64,000 nucleotides of DNA from a bacterium HR29 (GCA_002898215.1 BEIF01000001.1:663501-727500); one strand, 5' to 3'; numbered from the stretch's first letter, positions 41,911 through 51,324 are shown. Made by a program: numbers and translations. Notes: a model not told the origin generated them from the sequence alone.

Positions 41911-43107
41911 ATGACCGACTGGATCGCCGAGGAACGGCGCTACCTGTTCCAGAACTACGCTCGGCAGCCCGTGGTGCTCGTTCGCGGCCAAGGGACGCGC
42001 GTGTGGGATGACCAAGGGCGCGAGTATCTCGATTTCGTCGGCGGCCTGGCCGTGAACGTCCTCGGACACGCCCACCCCGCCGTTGCTGAGGCGATCCGCC
42101 GGCAAGCGGAGCAGCTCATCCACGTGTCGAACCTGTACTACTCCGTGCCCATGATCGAGCTGGCCCGTCTGCTTTCGGAGGTATCAGGGTTCGAGCGCGT
42201 CTTCTTCTGCAATTCGGGCACCGAAGCGGTCGAGGCGGCCATCAAGCTTGCCCGCCGCTGGGGCCGCGATACGAAGGGCGGCGCGTACGAAATCATCGCC
42301 GCCCGGGATTCCTTCCATGGGCGCACGTTGGGCGCGCTGGCCGCCACGGGGAACGCCCGGTACCAGGAACCCTTCGAGCCGCTCCCTCCCGGCTTCCTCC
42401 ACGTCCCTTGGAACGACGCCGAGGCCATCCGGGCGGCGACTACCCCGAAGACGGTGGCGGTCCTTCTGGAGCCCATCCAGGGCGAGGGGGGCGTCAACGT
42501 CCCATCCCCCGGCTACCTAGCGGAGGTGCGCCGCTGGTGTGACGAGCGCGGGCTGCTGCTCATCCTCGACGAGATCCAGACAGGGATGGGTCGCACCGGG
42601 AGCTTCTTCGCCTTCGAGCAGGAACGCATTCGGCCCGACGTCGTCTGCCTGGCGAAGGGATTGGCGGGCGGCGTCCCCATCGGGGCGGTCTTGGCCCGCG
42701 GCGAGGTGGCAGCGCATTTCGTCCCCGGCGACCACGGAACGACGTTCGGGGGAAACCCGCTCGCCTGTGCGGCAGGCGTTGCGACGGTGCGGACGATCAT
42801 CGAGCAACGGCTTCCCGAGCGTGCGGCTCGAGCGGGCGAGCGGTTGATGGCGCGCCTCCGGGAGCTCGAAGACCGGCTGCCGCTGGTGACCGAGGTGCGC
42901 GGCCGAGGGTTGATGGCGGCGGTGCAGCTCGCTCGGGACGCAGCGGCGGAGGTCACGGCCCGCTGCCTTGAGCGGGGTCTCTTGGTGAACGCGGTGCGAC
43001 CCAACGCCATCCGTCTGCTCCCTCCGCTCATCGTGACGGACGAAGAGATCGACCGCGCCTGCGAAATCCTGGCGGCTGCGCTGGCGGAGGCAGAACCTCC
43101 GAAATGA
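41911..43107 (+). CDS. argD: Acetylornithine aminotransferase
   Basis: PLP enzyme of 398 aa, class III aminotransferase. It has NSGTEAVEAAIKLARR, DSFHGRTLGALAATG, LDEIQTGMGRTG and the PLP-Lys in LAKGLAGGVPIGA. Makes N-acetylornithine from the semialdehyde using glutamate; may also serve in lysine synthesis. ATG 41911 begins the conserved TDWIAEERRYLFQNYAR. It ends with an ATGA overlap onto an SdpI-family gene inserted between argD and argG. Confidence 0.95.
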   Translation: MTDWIAEERRYLFQNYARQPVVLVRGQGTRVWDDQGREYLDFVGGLAVNVLGHAHPAVAEAIRRQAEQLIHVSNLYYSVPMIELARLLSEVSGFERVFFCNSGTEAVEAAIKLARRWGRDTKGGAYEIIAARDSFHGRTLGALAATGNARYQEPFEPLPPGFLHVPWNDAEAIRAATTPKTVAVLLEPIQGEGGVNVPSPGYLAEVRRWCDERGLLLILDEIQTGMGRTGSFFAFEQERIRPDVVCLAKGLAGGVPIGAVLARGEVAAHFVPGDHGTTFGGNPLACAAGVATVRTIIEQRLPERAARAGERLMARLRELEDRLPLVTEVRGRGLMAAVQLARDAAAEVTARCLERGLLVNAVRPNAIRLLPPLIVTDEEIDRACEILAAALAEAEPPK

Positions 43108-43505
43108 GTGGCGAGGTGGCCGTGGCAGCGGCCGTGCTCGCGGCGGTCGGAATGGGTGGCTCGGCGATGGTGGCTGTTGGGGCCGCGGGCGCACGGGGGC
43201 GCCTTCCCCGAAACCGATGGGCAGGTATCCGGCTCCCTTCCACGATGGCGTCGGATGCGGCCTGGGAAGCCGCTCACCGCGCTGCGGGCCCGATGATGGC
43301 CGCATCCGGCGGGCTAGCGGACGGCGTCGCCCTCTTGGCCGCTCTGCTGTTGTGGGTCGGGGTCCTCTCCGCAGAGGGGGCGCTTTGGGCTGGGTTGGGG
43401 GCGGCTCTCCTCATCCTCGCCCCCACGCCGGTGGCGACGGCCATCGCTGTCCGCCGGGCCTCCCGCGCCGTTTCCCGTGGGGCGTCGAACGGCGATACTC
43501 GGTAG
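43104..43505 (+). CDS. SdpI-family membrane protein
   Basis: Protein of 133 aa with three to four TM helices and the SdpI signature NRWAGIRLPSTMASDAAWEAAHRAAG. Bacillus SdpI gives immunity to the SdpC toxin and acts as a signal-transducing membrane protein; most family members are uncharacterised. Translational coupling to argD looks fortuitous for metabolism. It ends 40 bp before argG. Confidence 0.82.
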   Translation: MSGEVAVAAAVLAAVGMGGSAMVAVGAAGARGRLPRNRWAGIRLPSTMASDAAWEAAHRAAGPMMAASGGLADGVALLAALLLWVGVLSAEGALWAGLGAALLILAPTPVATAIAVRRASRAVSRGASNGDTR

Positions 43506-43545
43506 CGGGCGGCCGCCGAAGGCCGTCCGCCCGGAGTGCGCGCTG

Positions 43546-44790
43546 GTGACCGAAGAGAAGACGCTCGTCCTCGCCTACTCGGGGGGACTCGATACGACGT
43601 GGGCCATCGCCTGGCTCACCCACGACCGCGGCTATCGCGTCGTGGCGCTGAACATCGACCTCGGCCGGAGCCGGGAGCAGCCCGTCATCGAAAGCCGTGC
43701 CATGGCTGCCGGGGCGGTGGCCGTGCGTATCGTCGATGCCAGGGACGAGTTCCTCCGCTACTTCGCCTTTCCCGCCCTGGCCGCGGGCGCGGTCTACCAG
43801 GACGCCTATCCGCTGGCCACCGCGCTCGCCCGTCCGCTGATGGCGAAGCTTCTCGTCGACGCAGCGCACGAAGTGGGCGCCGTGGCCGTAGCGCACGGCT
43901 GCACCGGGAAAGGGAACGACCAGGTGCGGTTCGACGTCGCCATCAAGACCCTCGACCCCTCGCTGACCATCATCGCGCCGACGCGCGAGCTCGCCATGCC
44001 GCGGGAGGCGCAAATCGAATACCTCCGGGCGCACGGCGTCGACATCCCCTGGGGCGAGAAGGGGCCGTTCAGCATCGACGAGAATCTGTGGGGGCGGAGC
44101 GCCGAGGCGGGCGTCCTGGAGGACCCCTGGCAGGAGCCGCCGCCCGAGGCGTACGAGTGGACGCGGGACCCCTCCCAGGCCCCGCCGGAGCCGCGCTACC
44201 TGGAGATCCGCTTCGAGCGCGGCATCCCGGTCGCGCTCGATGGCCGAGTCCTGCCACCCGTGGAGCTGGTGGAAACGCTGAATACGTTGGGCGGCGAATA
44301 CGGGGTCGGGCGTATCGACCACATCGAGGACCGCTTGGTGGGCATCAAGAGCCGGGAGCTGTACGAAGCGCCGGCGGCGGTCATCCTCCACACGGCCCAT
44401 CGCGCCCTCGAATCGATGACGCTCTCCAAACAGCAGCTGAAGCTGAAGCGGTACATCGCCCAGGAGTACGCCGAGCTCATCTACAACGGCCTCTGGTTCA
44501 CGGCCCATCACCAGGACATCGCGGCGTACGTCGCCAGCACGCAGCGATACGTAACCGGCACCGTTCGAGTGAAGCTCGACCGCGGCCAGGCCATTGTGGT
44601 GGGGCGCCAGGCGGATCGCTCCTTGTACGATCGCTCGCTTGCGACCTACGATCGCGGCGACCGGTTCGACCAGTCCGCGGCAGTGGGGTTCATCACCATC
44701 TGGGGGCTGCAAGCTCGCGTGCAGGCGCGGGCGCAGCTTCTCGGCGATATCCCCGAGCCGCTGAAAATCGCCAAGCCCGAGGAGTCGTGA
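43546..44790 (+). CDS. argG: Argininosuccinate synthase
   Basis: ATP-dependent ligase of 414 aa that joins citrulline and aspartate. The P-loop-like LAYSGGLDTTWAIAWL, HGCTGKGNDQVRFD and LYEAPAAVILHTAHRALE are conserved. The GTG at 43546 follows CGGAG and matches the family N terminus (TEEKTLVLAYSGG). argF and argH are not in this window. A small unknown gene follows 2 bp after the stop. Confidence 0.95.
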   Translation: MTEEKTLVLAYSGGLDTTWAIAWLTHDRGYRVVALNIDLGRSREQPVIESRAMAAGAVAVRIVDARDEFLRYFAFPALAAGAVYQDAYPLATALARPLMAKLLVDAAHEVGAVAVAHGCTGKGNDQVRFDVAIKTLDPSLTIIAPTRELAMPREAQIEYLRAHGVDIPWGEKGPFSIDENLWGRSAEAGVLEDPWQEPPPEAYEWTRDPSQAPPEPRYLEIRFERGIPVALDGRVLPPVELVETLNTLGGEYGVGRIDHIEDRLVGIKSRELYEAPAAVILHTAHRALESMTLSKQQLKLKRYIAQEYAELIYNGLWFTAHHQDIAAYVASTQRYVTGTVRVKLDRGQAIVVGRQADRSLYDRSLATYDRGDRFDQSAAVGFITIWGLQARVQARAQLLGDIPEPLKIAKPEES

Positions 44791-44792
44791 CC

Positions 44793-45170
44793 ATGGTGCA
44801 GGCCCCGGATGCCGCCGAGATCGCCGTGCTCTACGAGGGCCCCGGGCAGGGCGCCCAGGAGATCATGGGTGGCACCCTTGCCAACTTCCTCGTGGTGCGA
44901 CCGAACCTGCCCGACAAAGAGGCGGCCGTCATCCTCAACGACCCTGCAGCGGAGTGGCTGGCGGAACGGTTGGGGGAGGCGCCGACGGCGTCCTTCCGCG
45001 AGCGCGCCGCGGCCCTCCTGGGCGAGCTGTGGATCCGCCACCTCTACAGGGAACACCGCCGGGTCGATTCGCTCTCCTTCCTCGGCCGCGCTGCCCTCGA
45101 AGGTCATCCCGAGCTGGTGGCGGCTTTCGAGCAAGCATGGCGCGAGGGAAACCTAGCCCGAGCTGCCTGA
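44793..45170 (+). CDS. Unknown protein downstream of argG (125 aa)
   Basis: Only this end of a long open frame is coding; ATG 44793 follows GAGGAG and lies 2 bp after the argG stop. Acidic, mainly helical, with DKEAAVILNDPAAEWLAERLGEA and RHLYREHRRVDSLSFLGR. No TM segment or known motif. Its position suggests co-expression with arginine genes. Converges on the lipoprotein gene 8 bp away. Confidence 0.65.
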   Translation: MVQAPDAAEIAVLYEGPGQGAQEIMGGTLANFLVVRPNLPDKEAAVILNDPAAEWLAERLGEAPTASFRERAAALLGELWIRHLYREHRRVDSLSFLGRAALEGHPELVAAFEQAWREGNLARAA

Positions 45171-45178
45171 GGGCACGG

Positions 45179-46383
45179 TCAGCGTTCGACCACGCCGAGG
45201 ATTTCGACCGCCGAGAGTCTTCCGAATGCCCGGCCGTCGACCCGCAGCTCCCCGTCCGGGTTGGAGGAGCACGCCATGGCAGACGGCCGATGCCAGCGCT
45301 CGTCCGCCTCGTTCGGGCATTCGAGCCTGACGTCGGGGAGTCCCCAAAAGGAAAGCATCACTCCGAGGGGGTCCGCAATCGGCTCCCTGGCGGACCCGTC
45401 CCAGACGAAGAGGTCGTACCGAAATTCGATGCACGCACCCCACTCGTTCCGGCTGACCGGGTACTGGGCAACCAGCGCTCGTCCATCCGGTGACACGGCC
45501 AATACGTCGTACGCCGTTTGGTCTCCGCCGCTCAGTGTCGAGACCGTCCGGCCCGTCCGGGTATCGACGATCGCGATGGTGCGGGCGGCGAGCCGGACGT
45601 CGGCGCAGCCTCCGAGCAGGCCGTCTCCGAATGCCGAAAACGTTCCGCTCCTGTCGGTGGCCATGTACTGATTGAAGGGAAGACTGCCGTACGAGCCATC
45701 GAGCCTTGCCCAGCCGAAGCGACCCCATTCCGTGTGCGTGACGGCCTGGGGGACGAGCTCGGAGCCACCGTCCTGCCAAACGAGGGGCGCGGGCGCGGCT
45801 CTCAAGAGGTCGAAGAGCTCGGGGCCGAACTCGCGGAGAACTTGCCCATCGGCGATGCGAACCACCACAAGGCCGCTCCGTTCGCGGACGAAGAGGGGGT
45901 CGCTCTCGTAGCCGATGGCGACTGCGCTCCTATCGGGAGAGATGGACACCCCCGTGATTGTTGTACCGGGCGGCGCGTGCCACAGCTCCCGAACCGTGCG
46001 GCCGTCGAAGCTTTTCGCCCGCACACCGCCTTCCGCTTGAATAATCAGAATCCCTTCTGCCGCCAAATAGGGACGATGGCTGGCCGACCGACCGAAGACG
46101 GTGCGGGAGAGGACGACAGCCTTCCGGTCGAGGTCGTACACGTGCAATCGATTGCCCAGAGGGGATCGTGCGAGCAAGACGAGCGCACGCGAAACGGCCA
46201 CTCCGTCCCCGATGGCCTCAGGCGTACGCTCGGCGGGCGCGTCGGACTTGAGCGGTGTTTCAGGTTCTCCCCCGTCGGCGATGGGGAGGGGCGGGCAGCG
46301 GTGGGCACCGGAACGTCGTTCGAACGCCCCCGGCAGCCGGCAAGCGCGAGCGCAACAAGCAACAGGGCGAAGAGGAGGCGCAT
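45179..46383 (-). pseudogene. Beta-propeller lipoprotein, apparent frameshift
   Basis: Two frames must be joined. ATG 46383 (GGGAGGA site) starts a lipoprotein signal MRLLFALLLVALALAGCRG with lipobox LAGC; after SPSPTG the frame loses meaning, while the -1 frame continues GEPETPLKSDAPAE through a ~360-aa WD40/YVTN-like propeller (VYDLDRKAVVLSRT, GVSISPDRSAVAIGY, VLAVSPDGRALVAQ). The shift maps to a run of five C at 46269-46273; one extra base there gives a clean 401-aa protein. It may be a sequencing error, a true null allele or slippage. Confidence 0.72.
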
Positions 46384-46410
46384 GCCTGATCCTCCCGCGG
46401 AGAATAGCCC

Positions 46411-46511
46411 TGCTCGGAGCCTTCCAACGGAACGACGTCGCGGGTTCCTCGTGCCGCCACGATGCCACCGCCGTACCTTCTGCTCGGAGCCTTGCAAAGA
46501 ACAACGTCGCC
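46411..46511. repeat. Duplicated 30-bp segment in divergent intergenic region
   Basis: TGCTCGGAGCCTT followed by a diverged CAA-GAAC-ACGTCGC occurs at 46411-46441 and 46481-46510, exactly 70 bp apart at the start. It lies between the lipoprotein gene and the divergent 46546 gene and could be a duplicated control site. No other function is apparent. Confidence 0.5.
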
Positions 46512-46545
46512 CGGCCGCGAGAAGTTCCCGTATCCTGGCGACGAC

Positions 46546-47109
46546 ATGGCCCAGCGAAGGCGCGTGCGGCTCGACGAGGGCGGTAGGCCCCTCCGCGCGG
46601 AGGTTCCGGCGCCTCGGGAAGAGGAGCCGTCCTGCGAGTGTCCCCGCCTCGAGCCGGCCGATTGGCACGAGGTGGAGTCCGATTGGTCCGACATCGCCTT
46701 CCTCCGTGCGGGGCTCCCTGCGCTGTTCGGGGTGCCGCTTCGCTACGACGCCGCACGGCGTCGGCTGATGGAGCGAGCGGAAGCGGTGGGCCTTCGAGTG
46801 CCCGAGGACCCCATGCTGCTTCTCGGGCGGGGCCGTTTCCGGCGCCTCCTGCTTCTCGAGGTCGAAGGGGAAGCGCCCGGCGTGTGGCGTCCGGGCGGCT
46901 TCGCCTTCAGCCGTCTCGTCCCCGCGCCGTTCGGAGCCCTCCGGCGCGAAGCGGAGCGGACCGTTGCGGCCGCTCGCGAGCGGTACGGGCGCCCGCCCGA
47001 CCACGTCTGGGTGTGGTACCTCACCTGTGGGCGCTGCTCGGCCGCGCGGCAGTTCGAAACGCTGTTCATCGCCCACTACTGCCAGGGACCGGAAGTCGGC
47101 CCGCCGTGA
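46546..47109 (+). CDS. Unknown Cys-containing protein (187 aa)
   Basis: ATG 46546 begins MAQRRRVRLDEGGRPLRAE. Contains CECPRLEPADWHEVE near residue 35, two amphipathic stretches (FGVPLRYDAARRRLMERAE; RGRFRRLLLLEVEGEAPG) and a C-terminal WYLTCGRCSAARQFE, so two Cys pairs could bind metal. No family recognised. Monocistronic ahead of leuS, from which a promoter separates it. Confidence 0.68.
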   Translation: MAQRRRVRLDEGGRPLRAEVPAPREEEPSCECPRLEPADWHEVESDWSDIAFLRAGLPALFGVPLRYDAARRRLMERAEAVGLRVPEDPMLLLGRGRFRRLLLLEVEGEAPGVWRPGGFAFSRLVPAPFGALRREAERTVAAARERYGRPPDHVWVWYLTCGRCSAARQFETLFIAHYCQGPEVGPP

Positions 47110-47134
47110 CCCTCCGGGGTGTGTCGCGTACGAT
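47107..47134 (+). promoter_or_regulatory. Candidate leuS promoter with inverted repeat around the -10
   Basis: TGACCC (47107-47112) and TACGAT (47129-47134) with a 16-bp spacer. The -10 is the exact centre of an inverted repeat, GTGTCGCG (47121-47128) and CGTGACAC (47135-47142), one mismatch. Confidence 0.45.
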
Positions 47135-47212
47135 CGTGACACAAGCCCGCTCTCTCGGCCGCTGCCCTGCGGCGGGCTGTGACCGTATCGATGCCCCTCG
47201 TGAGGTGAGCCC

Positions 47213-49657
47213 GTGGTCGACCGCTACGAACCGCGCGCCATCGAGGAGAAATGGCAGCGTCGCTGGGAAGCCGACCGGATCTACGCAGCGGTCGATTTCG
47301 ACCAGCGGCCGAAGTGGTACGCGCTCACCATGTTTCCGTACCCGTCGGGGGACCTCCACACGGGCCACTGGTACGCGATGGCGCCGAGCGACGCCCATGC
47401 CCGCTTCCGGCGGATGCAGGGGTACAACGTCCTCTTTCCCATGGGCTTCGACGCCTTCGGCCTCCCGGCCGAAAACGCTGCCATCAAGCGCGGCATCGAC
47501 CCGAAGGAGTGGACGTACGCCAACATCGAGCGGATGCGCAAGCAGCTCCGCATGATGGGCGCCAGCTTCGACTGGGACCGCGAAATCGTCACCTGCGACC
47601 CCGAGTACTACAAGTGGACCCAGTGGTGGTTCCTGCAGTTCTACAAGCATGGGCTCGCCTACCGCGCCCGGGCCCTCGCGAACTGGTGCCCTGGCTGCCA
47701 GACGGTGCTCGCCAACGAGCAGGTCATCGACGGCCGGTGCGAACGCTCCGATGACATCGTCGAGCGCCGCTTCCTCACCCAATGGTTCTTCCGTATTACC
47801 GCCTACGCCGAAGAGCTGCTGAAGTTCGACGGCATCGACTGGCCCGAGCGCATCAAGGTGATGCAGCGGAACTGGATCGGGCGGTCGGAGGGGGCGTACC
47901 TCGATTTCCCGGTGGACGTTCCCGGCGTCGAGGAGAAGATCCGCGTCTTCACCACCCGCCCCGACACGGTGTACGGTGCCACCTTCGTCGTACTCGCACC
48001 GGAACACGACCTCGTCCCGAAGGTCACGACGCCCGAGCAGCGGGCGGTGGTGGAGGAGTACCAGCGTCAGGCCTCGCGGGAGACCGAGATCGAGCGGATG
48101 TCGACCGAGCGCGAGAAGACCGGCGTCTTCACCGGGGCCTACGCCATCAATCCCTTCAACGGCCGTCGAATCCCCATCTGGATCGCTGACTACGTGCTGG
48201 TCACGTACGGGACGGGCGCCATCATGGCGGTCCCCGCCCACGACCAGCGCGACTTCGAATTCGCGGCGAAGTACGGGCTCGACATCATCCCCGTGTTCGA
48301 CCACCCCGAGATCGACGTGACGAAGCCGCTCGAGCGGGCCTTCGAACACGGGACGCGGATGATCAACTCCGGCCCCTTCGACGGAACGCCGGCGGAGGAC
48401 GCCATCCGCGCGGTTGTGGAGTATGCCGAGCGGGAGGGGATCGGCCAGCGGGCGGTGACCTACCGTTTGCGAGACTGGCTCATCTCCCGCCAGCGGTACT
48501 GGGGTGCTCCCATTCCCATTGTCTACTGCGACGCCTGCGGAACGGTGCCCGTACCCGAAGACCAGCTTCCCGTGCTTCTGCCCGAAAAGGTTCAGTTCCT
48601 TCCCACCGGGCAGTCGCCCCTCACGATGATCCCCGAGTGGGTGAACACGTCCTGCCCGCAGTGTGGTGGGCCGGCGCGCCGCGAAACGGACACGATGGAC
48701 ACGTTCATCTGCTCGAGCTGGTACCAGATGCGGTACATCGACCCACACAACGCGGAGCGGCCCTTCTCGCCCGCCCTGGCGGAGTACTGGCTGCCGGTCG
48801 ACCAGTACACGGGGGGTGCGGAGCACGCCGTGATGCACCTGCTCTACACCCGTTTCTTCTGGAAGGCCGCGCGGGACATGGGGCTGGTGAAGGGCGACGA
48901 GCCGATGCTCCGGCTCTTCAACCAGGGCGTCATCCTCGGCCCCGACGGGAACCGCATGTCGAAGAGCCGTGGGAATGTGGTGGCGCCGGACGAGCAGGTG
49001 GAGCAGTACGGCGCTGACGCTTTCCGCTGCCAATTGATGTTCATCGGTCCTTGGGAGCTTGGCGGGCCTTACAACCCCACCGGCATGCAGGGCATCGTCC
49101 GGTGGCTGCGGCGGGTCTGGTCGCTGGCCCTCGAGCCGCCTCAGCTCGTCGACGCCCCCGATGCTCCGGAGACCCTCGCCCTCCGCCGGGCCATGCACAA
49201 GACCATTCGGGTCGTCACCGACGACATGGAGCACTTCCGTTTCAATACGCTCATCGCCCGCCACATGGAGTTCTGCAGCGAGCTGCAGCGGGTACGGGAG
49301 CGTGGCCAGGCCGACCGCGACGCCTGGAACGAGGCGGTCGAGACGATGTTGCTGCTCATCGCGCCGCTGGCACCCCACATCACGGAGGAGCTTTGGGAGC
49401 GGCTGGGAAAGCCCTACAGCATCCATCTCCAGCGGTGGCCCTCCTACGACCCCGACCTGGCTAAGGACGAGGAAGTGGAGGTGGTGGTTCAGGTGAACGG
49501 GAAAGTGCGCGGGCATCTGCGGCTCGCGCCCGATGCCCCTGAGGAAGTGGCTCGGACTCGCGCCCTCGAACTGGAGCGGGTGCGGGCGGCGCTCGACGGG
49601 GGCACTCCGAGGCGGGTGATTTACGTCCCGGGCAAGCTCGTCAACTTCGTTGTGTAG
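47213..49657 (+). CDS. leuS: Leucyl-tRNA synthetase
   Basis: Class I synthetase of 814 aa. HIGH-equivalent HTGH at 49-52, a CP1 editing domain with the TTRPDTVYGATFVV and GTGAIMAVPAHDQRDFEF motifs, KMSKS-equivalent MSKSRGN from residue 582, then the anticodon-binding and C-terminal domains ending GKLVNFVV. A Zn-type Cys cluster (CDACGTVP and CPQCGG) lies in between. GTG start after TGAGGTGAG. Editing Thr and Asp appear intact. Confidence 0.97.
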   Translation: MVDRYEPRAIEEKWQRRWEADRIYAAVDFDQRPKWYALTMFPYPSGDLHTGHWYAMAPSDAHARFRRMQGYNVLFPMGFDAFGLPAENAAIKRGIDPKEWTYANIERMRKQLRMMGASFDWDREIVTCDPEYYKWTQWWFLQFYKHGLAYRARALANWCPGCQTVLANEQVIDGRCERSDDIVERRFLTQWFFRITAYAEELLKFDGIDWPERIKVMQRNWIGRSEGAYLDFPVDVPGVEEKIRVFTTRPDTVYGATFVVLAPEHDLVPKVTTPEQRAVVEEYQRQASRETEIERMSTEREKTGVFTGAYAINPFNGRRIPIWIADYVLVTYGTGAIMAVPAHDQRDFEFAAKYGLDIIPVFDHPEIDVTKPLERAFEHGTRMINSGPFDGTPAEDAIRAVVEYAEREGIGQRAVTYRLRDWLISRQRYWGAPIPIVYCDACGTVPVPEDQLPVLLPEKVQFLPTGQSPLTMIPEWVNTSCPQCGGPARRETDTMDTFICSSWYQMRYIDPHNAERPFSPALAEYWLPVDQYTGGAEHAVMHLLYTRFFWKAARDMGLVKGDEPMLRLFNQGVILGPDGNRMSKSRGNVVAPDEQVEQYGADAFRCQLMFIGPWELGGPYNPTGMQGIVRWLRRVWSLALEPPQLVDAPDAPETLALRRAMHKTIRVVTDDMEHFRFNTLIARHMEFCSELQRVRERGQADRDAWNEAVETMLLLIAPLAPHITEELWERLGKPYSIHLQRWPSYDPDLAKDEEVEVVVQVNGKVRGHLRLAPDAPEEVARTRALELERVRAALDGGTPRRVIYVPGKLVNFVV

Positions 49658-49793
49658 GGGCAGGAGCGCGCGGAGCCCGTCACCGTGGAGGAACGGAGAA
49701 CTTCGTGAAAAATTTGCGATTCCTCGGTGGACATCGGAGAGCCGGGGAACTACCTTGCGGGTTGCGCCCACATCCTCGTCGAGGAGGTTCGGG

Positions 49794-50432
49794 ATGCAGC
49801 TCAGGCGCACGCAGAAGGAGGCCGTAGTGGACGAGCGCACACGCGACCGCATCCCCCACGAGGAGACCGATGTCGACGCGGTGCTCGCCGCGCTGAGCAA
49901 TGGAGTCGAGAAGTCACGGGAGGAGCCGGCTGCAGCGGTGACCCGCACGGCCGTCAGCCTCATCGACCGCCAGTCGTCGTTCGATGGCCAGTTTCGTACC
50001 GAGAAGGACCTGCGCATCGAGGGAACAGCTGCGGGGCAGATCCATTGCGGCGGCACTCTCACCGTGGAACGAGAGGCAACCGTCAAGGCGAAGGTCGAGA
50101 CGCGAGACCTCGTGGTGCGGGGACGCATCGAGGGGGACGTGTCGTGCAGCGGGCGGGCCGTCCTCGCCAGTACAGCCGTCGTGAGTGGCAGCCTGAAGGC
50201 GGCTACGCTCGTGGTCGAGGAGGGCGCGTCCCTCTCGGCGACGGTCGAGGTGGTGCCAAGCGTCCGGCCTGCGGCAGCGACGCCACCTCCTCCCGACCGG
50301 GTGGCGGAGCGGCCGCCAGAGCCGGCTCCGGTGGGGGCCATCGGGGCGCCGCCTGCCGAGTTCCCATCGCGGCCCGGGTCGCGGTCTCGCTCCGCCCCGT
50401 CGTTCTCCCTCGTCTCGACAGAAGAGCGGTAG
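49794..50432 (+). CDS. Bactofilin (polymer-forming cytoskeletal protein)
   Basis: Protein of 212 aa with a central bactofilin beta-helix (about 58-150): SFDGQFRTEKDLRIEGTAAGQIHCGGTLTVE in outline, repeated G-x-(V/I) turns, and flanking disordered N- and Pro-rich C-terminal tails. Bactofilins polymerise without nucleotide and scaffold cell-wall enzymes. ATG 49794 follows GAGGAGG. The preceding 136 bp (49658-49793) have no gene. Confidence 0.88.
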   Translation: MQLRRTQKEAVVDERTRDRIPHEETDVDAVLAALSNGVEKSREEPAAAVTRTAVSLIDRQSSFDGQFRTEKDLRIEGTAAGQIHCGGTLTVEREATVKAKVETRDLVVRGRIEGDVSCSGRAVLASTAVVSGSLKAATLVVEEGASLSATVEVVPSVRPAAATPPPPDRVAERPPEPAPVGAIGAPPAEFPSRPGSRSRSAPSFSLVSTEER

Positions 50433-50435
50433 CGC

Positions 50436-50996
50436 TCAGTTCAGGCGGGGATCCATCGGCGCCCAGGCGAACATCGCCAGTTGGCCGCGCTGGCGCCGCA
50501 GCACCGTTCGCCAGAGGATGGCCGGTTCGGGTGTGAAGATATCCTCCGCTCGGGGGTCCACCACGAACCACGCGCCTTCGGCGAGCTCTCCCTCGAGCTG
50601 CCCGCCTGCCCAACCCGAATACCCGGCGTAGACGCGAACAGCCTGCAGCAGGGGCAGGAGGGCCCCCGGTCTCGAGAGGTCGACGATGCCCACCCCGTCG
50701 ATGATCTCCGTCCACCCTTCGGACGGGGCTTCGGCGGTGGGACGTAGCCTCGCGAGTCCGAAGGCGTGGGATGGTTCGACGGGGCCTCCCGAGAACACGA
50801 ACGCAGGGTCGGCGGCCGCTTCGGTCCATTCGGGCAGGTGCTCGCGGAGCGGAGCCGTCTCCACCGGCCGGTTCAGCACGAGGCCGAACGCCCCGTTCTC
50901 GTCGTGGAAACAGAGCAGGACGACCGTGCGGACGAAGTTCGGGTCGAGCAGTTTCGGCGTTGCGACGAGCAGCTTGCCGCGGAGAGAGGCTGTCAC
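50436..50996 (-). CDS. YqgE/AlgH family protein
   Basis: Protein of 186 aa with the family core: LRGKLLVATPKLLDPNFVRTVVLLCFHDENGAFGLVLNRP and FVFSGGPVEPSHAFGL, then YAGYSGWAGGQLEGELAEGAWF. Widespread single-domain protein of unknown biochemical role; AlgH influences alginate regulation in Pseudomonas. GTG start with a weak ribosome site. Convergent with the bactofilin gene (4 bp gap). Confidence 0.9.
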   Translation of the reverse strand: MTASLRGKLLVATPKLLDPNFVRTVVLLCFHDENGAFGLVLNRPVETAPLREHLPEWTEAAADPAFVFSGGPVEPSHAFGLARLRPTAEAPSEGWTEIIDGVGIVDLSRPGALLPLLQAVRVYAGYSGWAGGQLEGELAEGAWFVVDPRAEDIFTPEPAILWRTVLRRQRGQLAMFAWAPMDPRLN

Positions 50997-51069
50997 AGCT
51001 CCATCGTGACAAGGCCCCGCTGCCTGTGGGAGGGCGGAGCGGGGCCCGACGCGAAGTCGTCGTAGGTAC

Positions 51070-51324
51070 CTAATACGTGCGGAAATACACGTTGCCGTTA
51101 TAGACCCAGGTCTCGACCTTCACGTTGAGACGTTTGGCCGCCCGGGCGATACGAAGGACGAGGCCGCGCGCTGTCTCGTTTCCCTCGGGGCGGAGCTCGC
51201 CGACCTCGTTGGGACCGAGCTGCCGGACGAAATCTTCATAGAGCCGCATTCGGGCGGTGAGACGGCCCGTTTGCCGGCTGGGGGGTGGTGCCTGGTCAGC
51301 GGGGAGCTTGCGAAAAACTGCCAC
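51070..51324 (-). CDS. Unknown small protein (84 aa)
   Basis: GTG 51324 follows GGGAGG with a 6-nt spacer. Basic N-terminal half, then a conserved-looking LGPNEVGELRPEGNETARGLVLRIARAAKRLNVKVETWVYNGNVYF, suggesting a small alpha/beta nucleic-acid-binding fold. Family not recognised. The 194-bp stretch 51325-51518 upstream holds no gene. Confidence 0.68.
   Translation of the reverse strand: MAVFRKLPADQAPPPSRQTGRLTARMRLYEDFVRQLGPNEVGELRPEGNETARGLVLRIARAAKRLNVKVETWVYNGNVYFRTY

Noticed and set aside
47066-50341. 1091-codon open frame antisense to leuS and the bactofilin gene
   Set aside because: GC-rich genomes produce long antisense frames; its translation has no domain pattern, and it covers two well-supported genes on the other strand.
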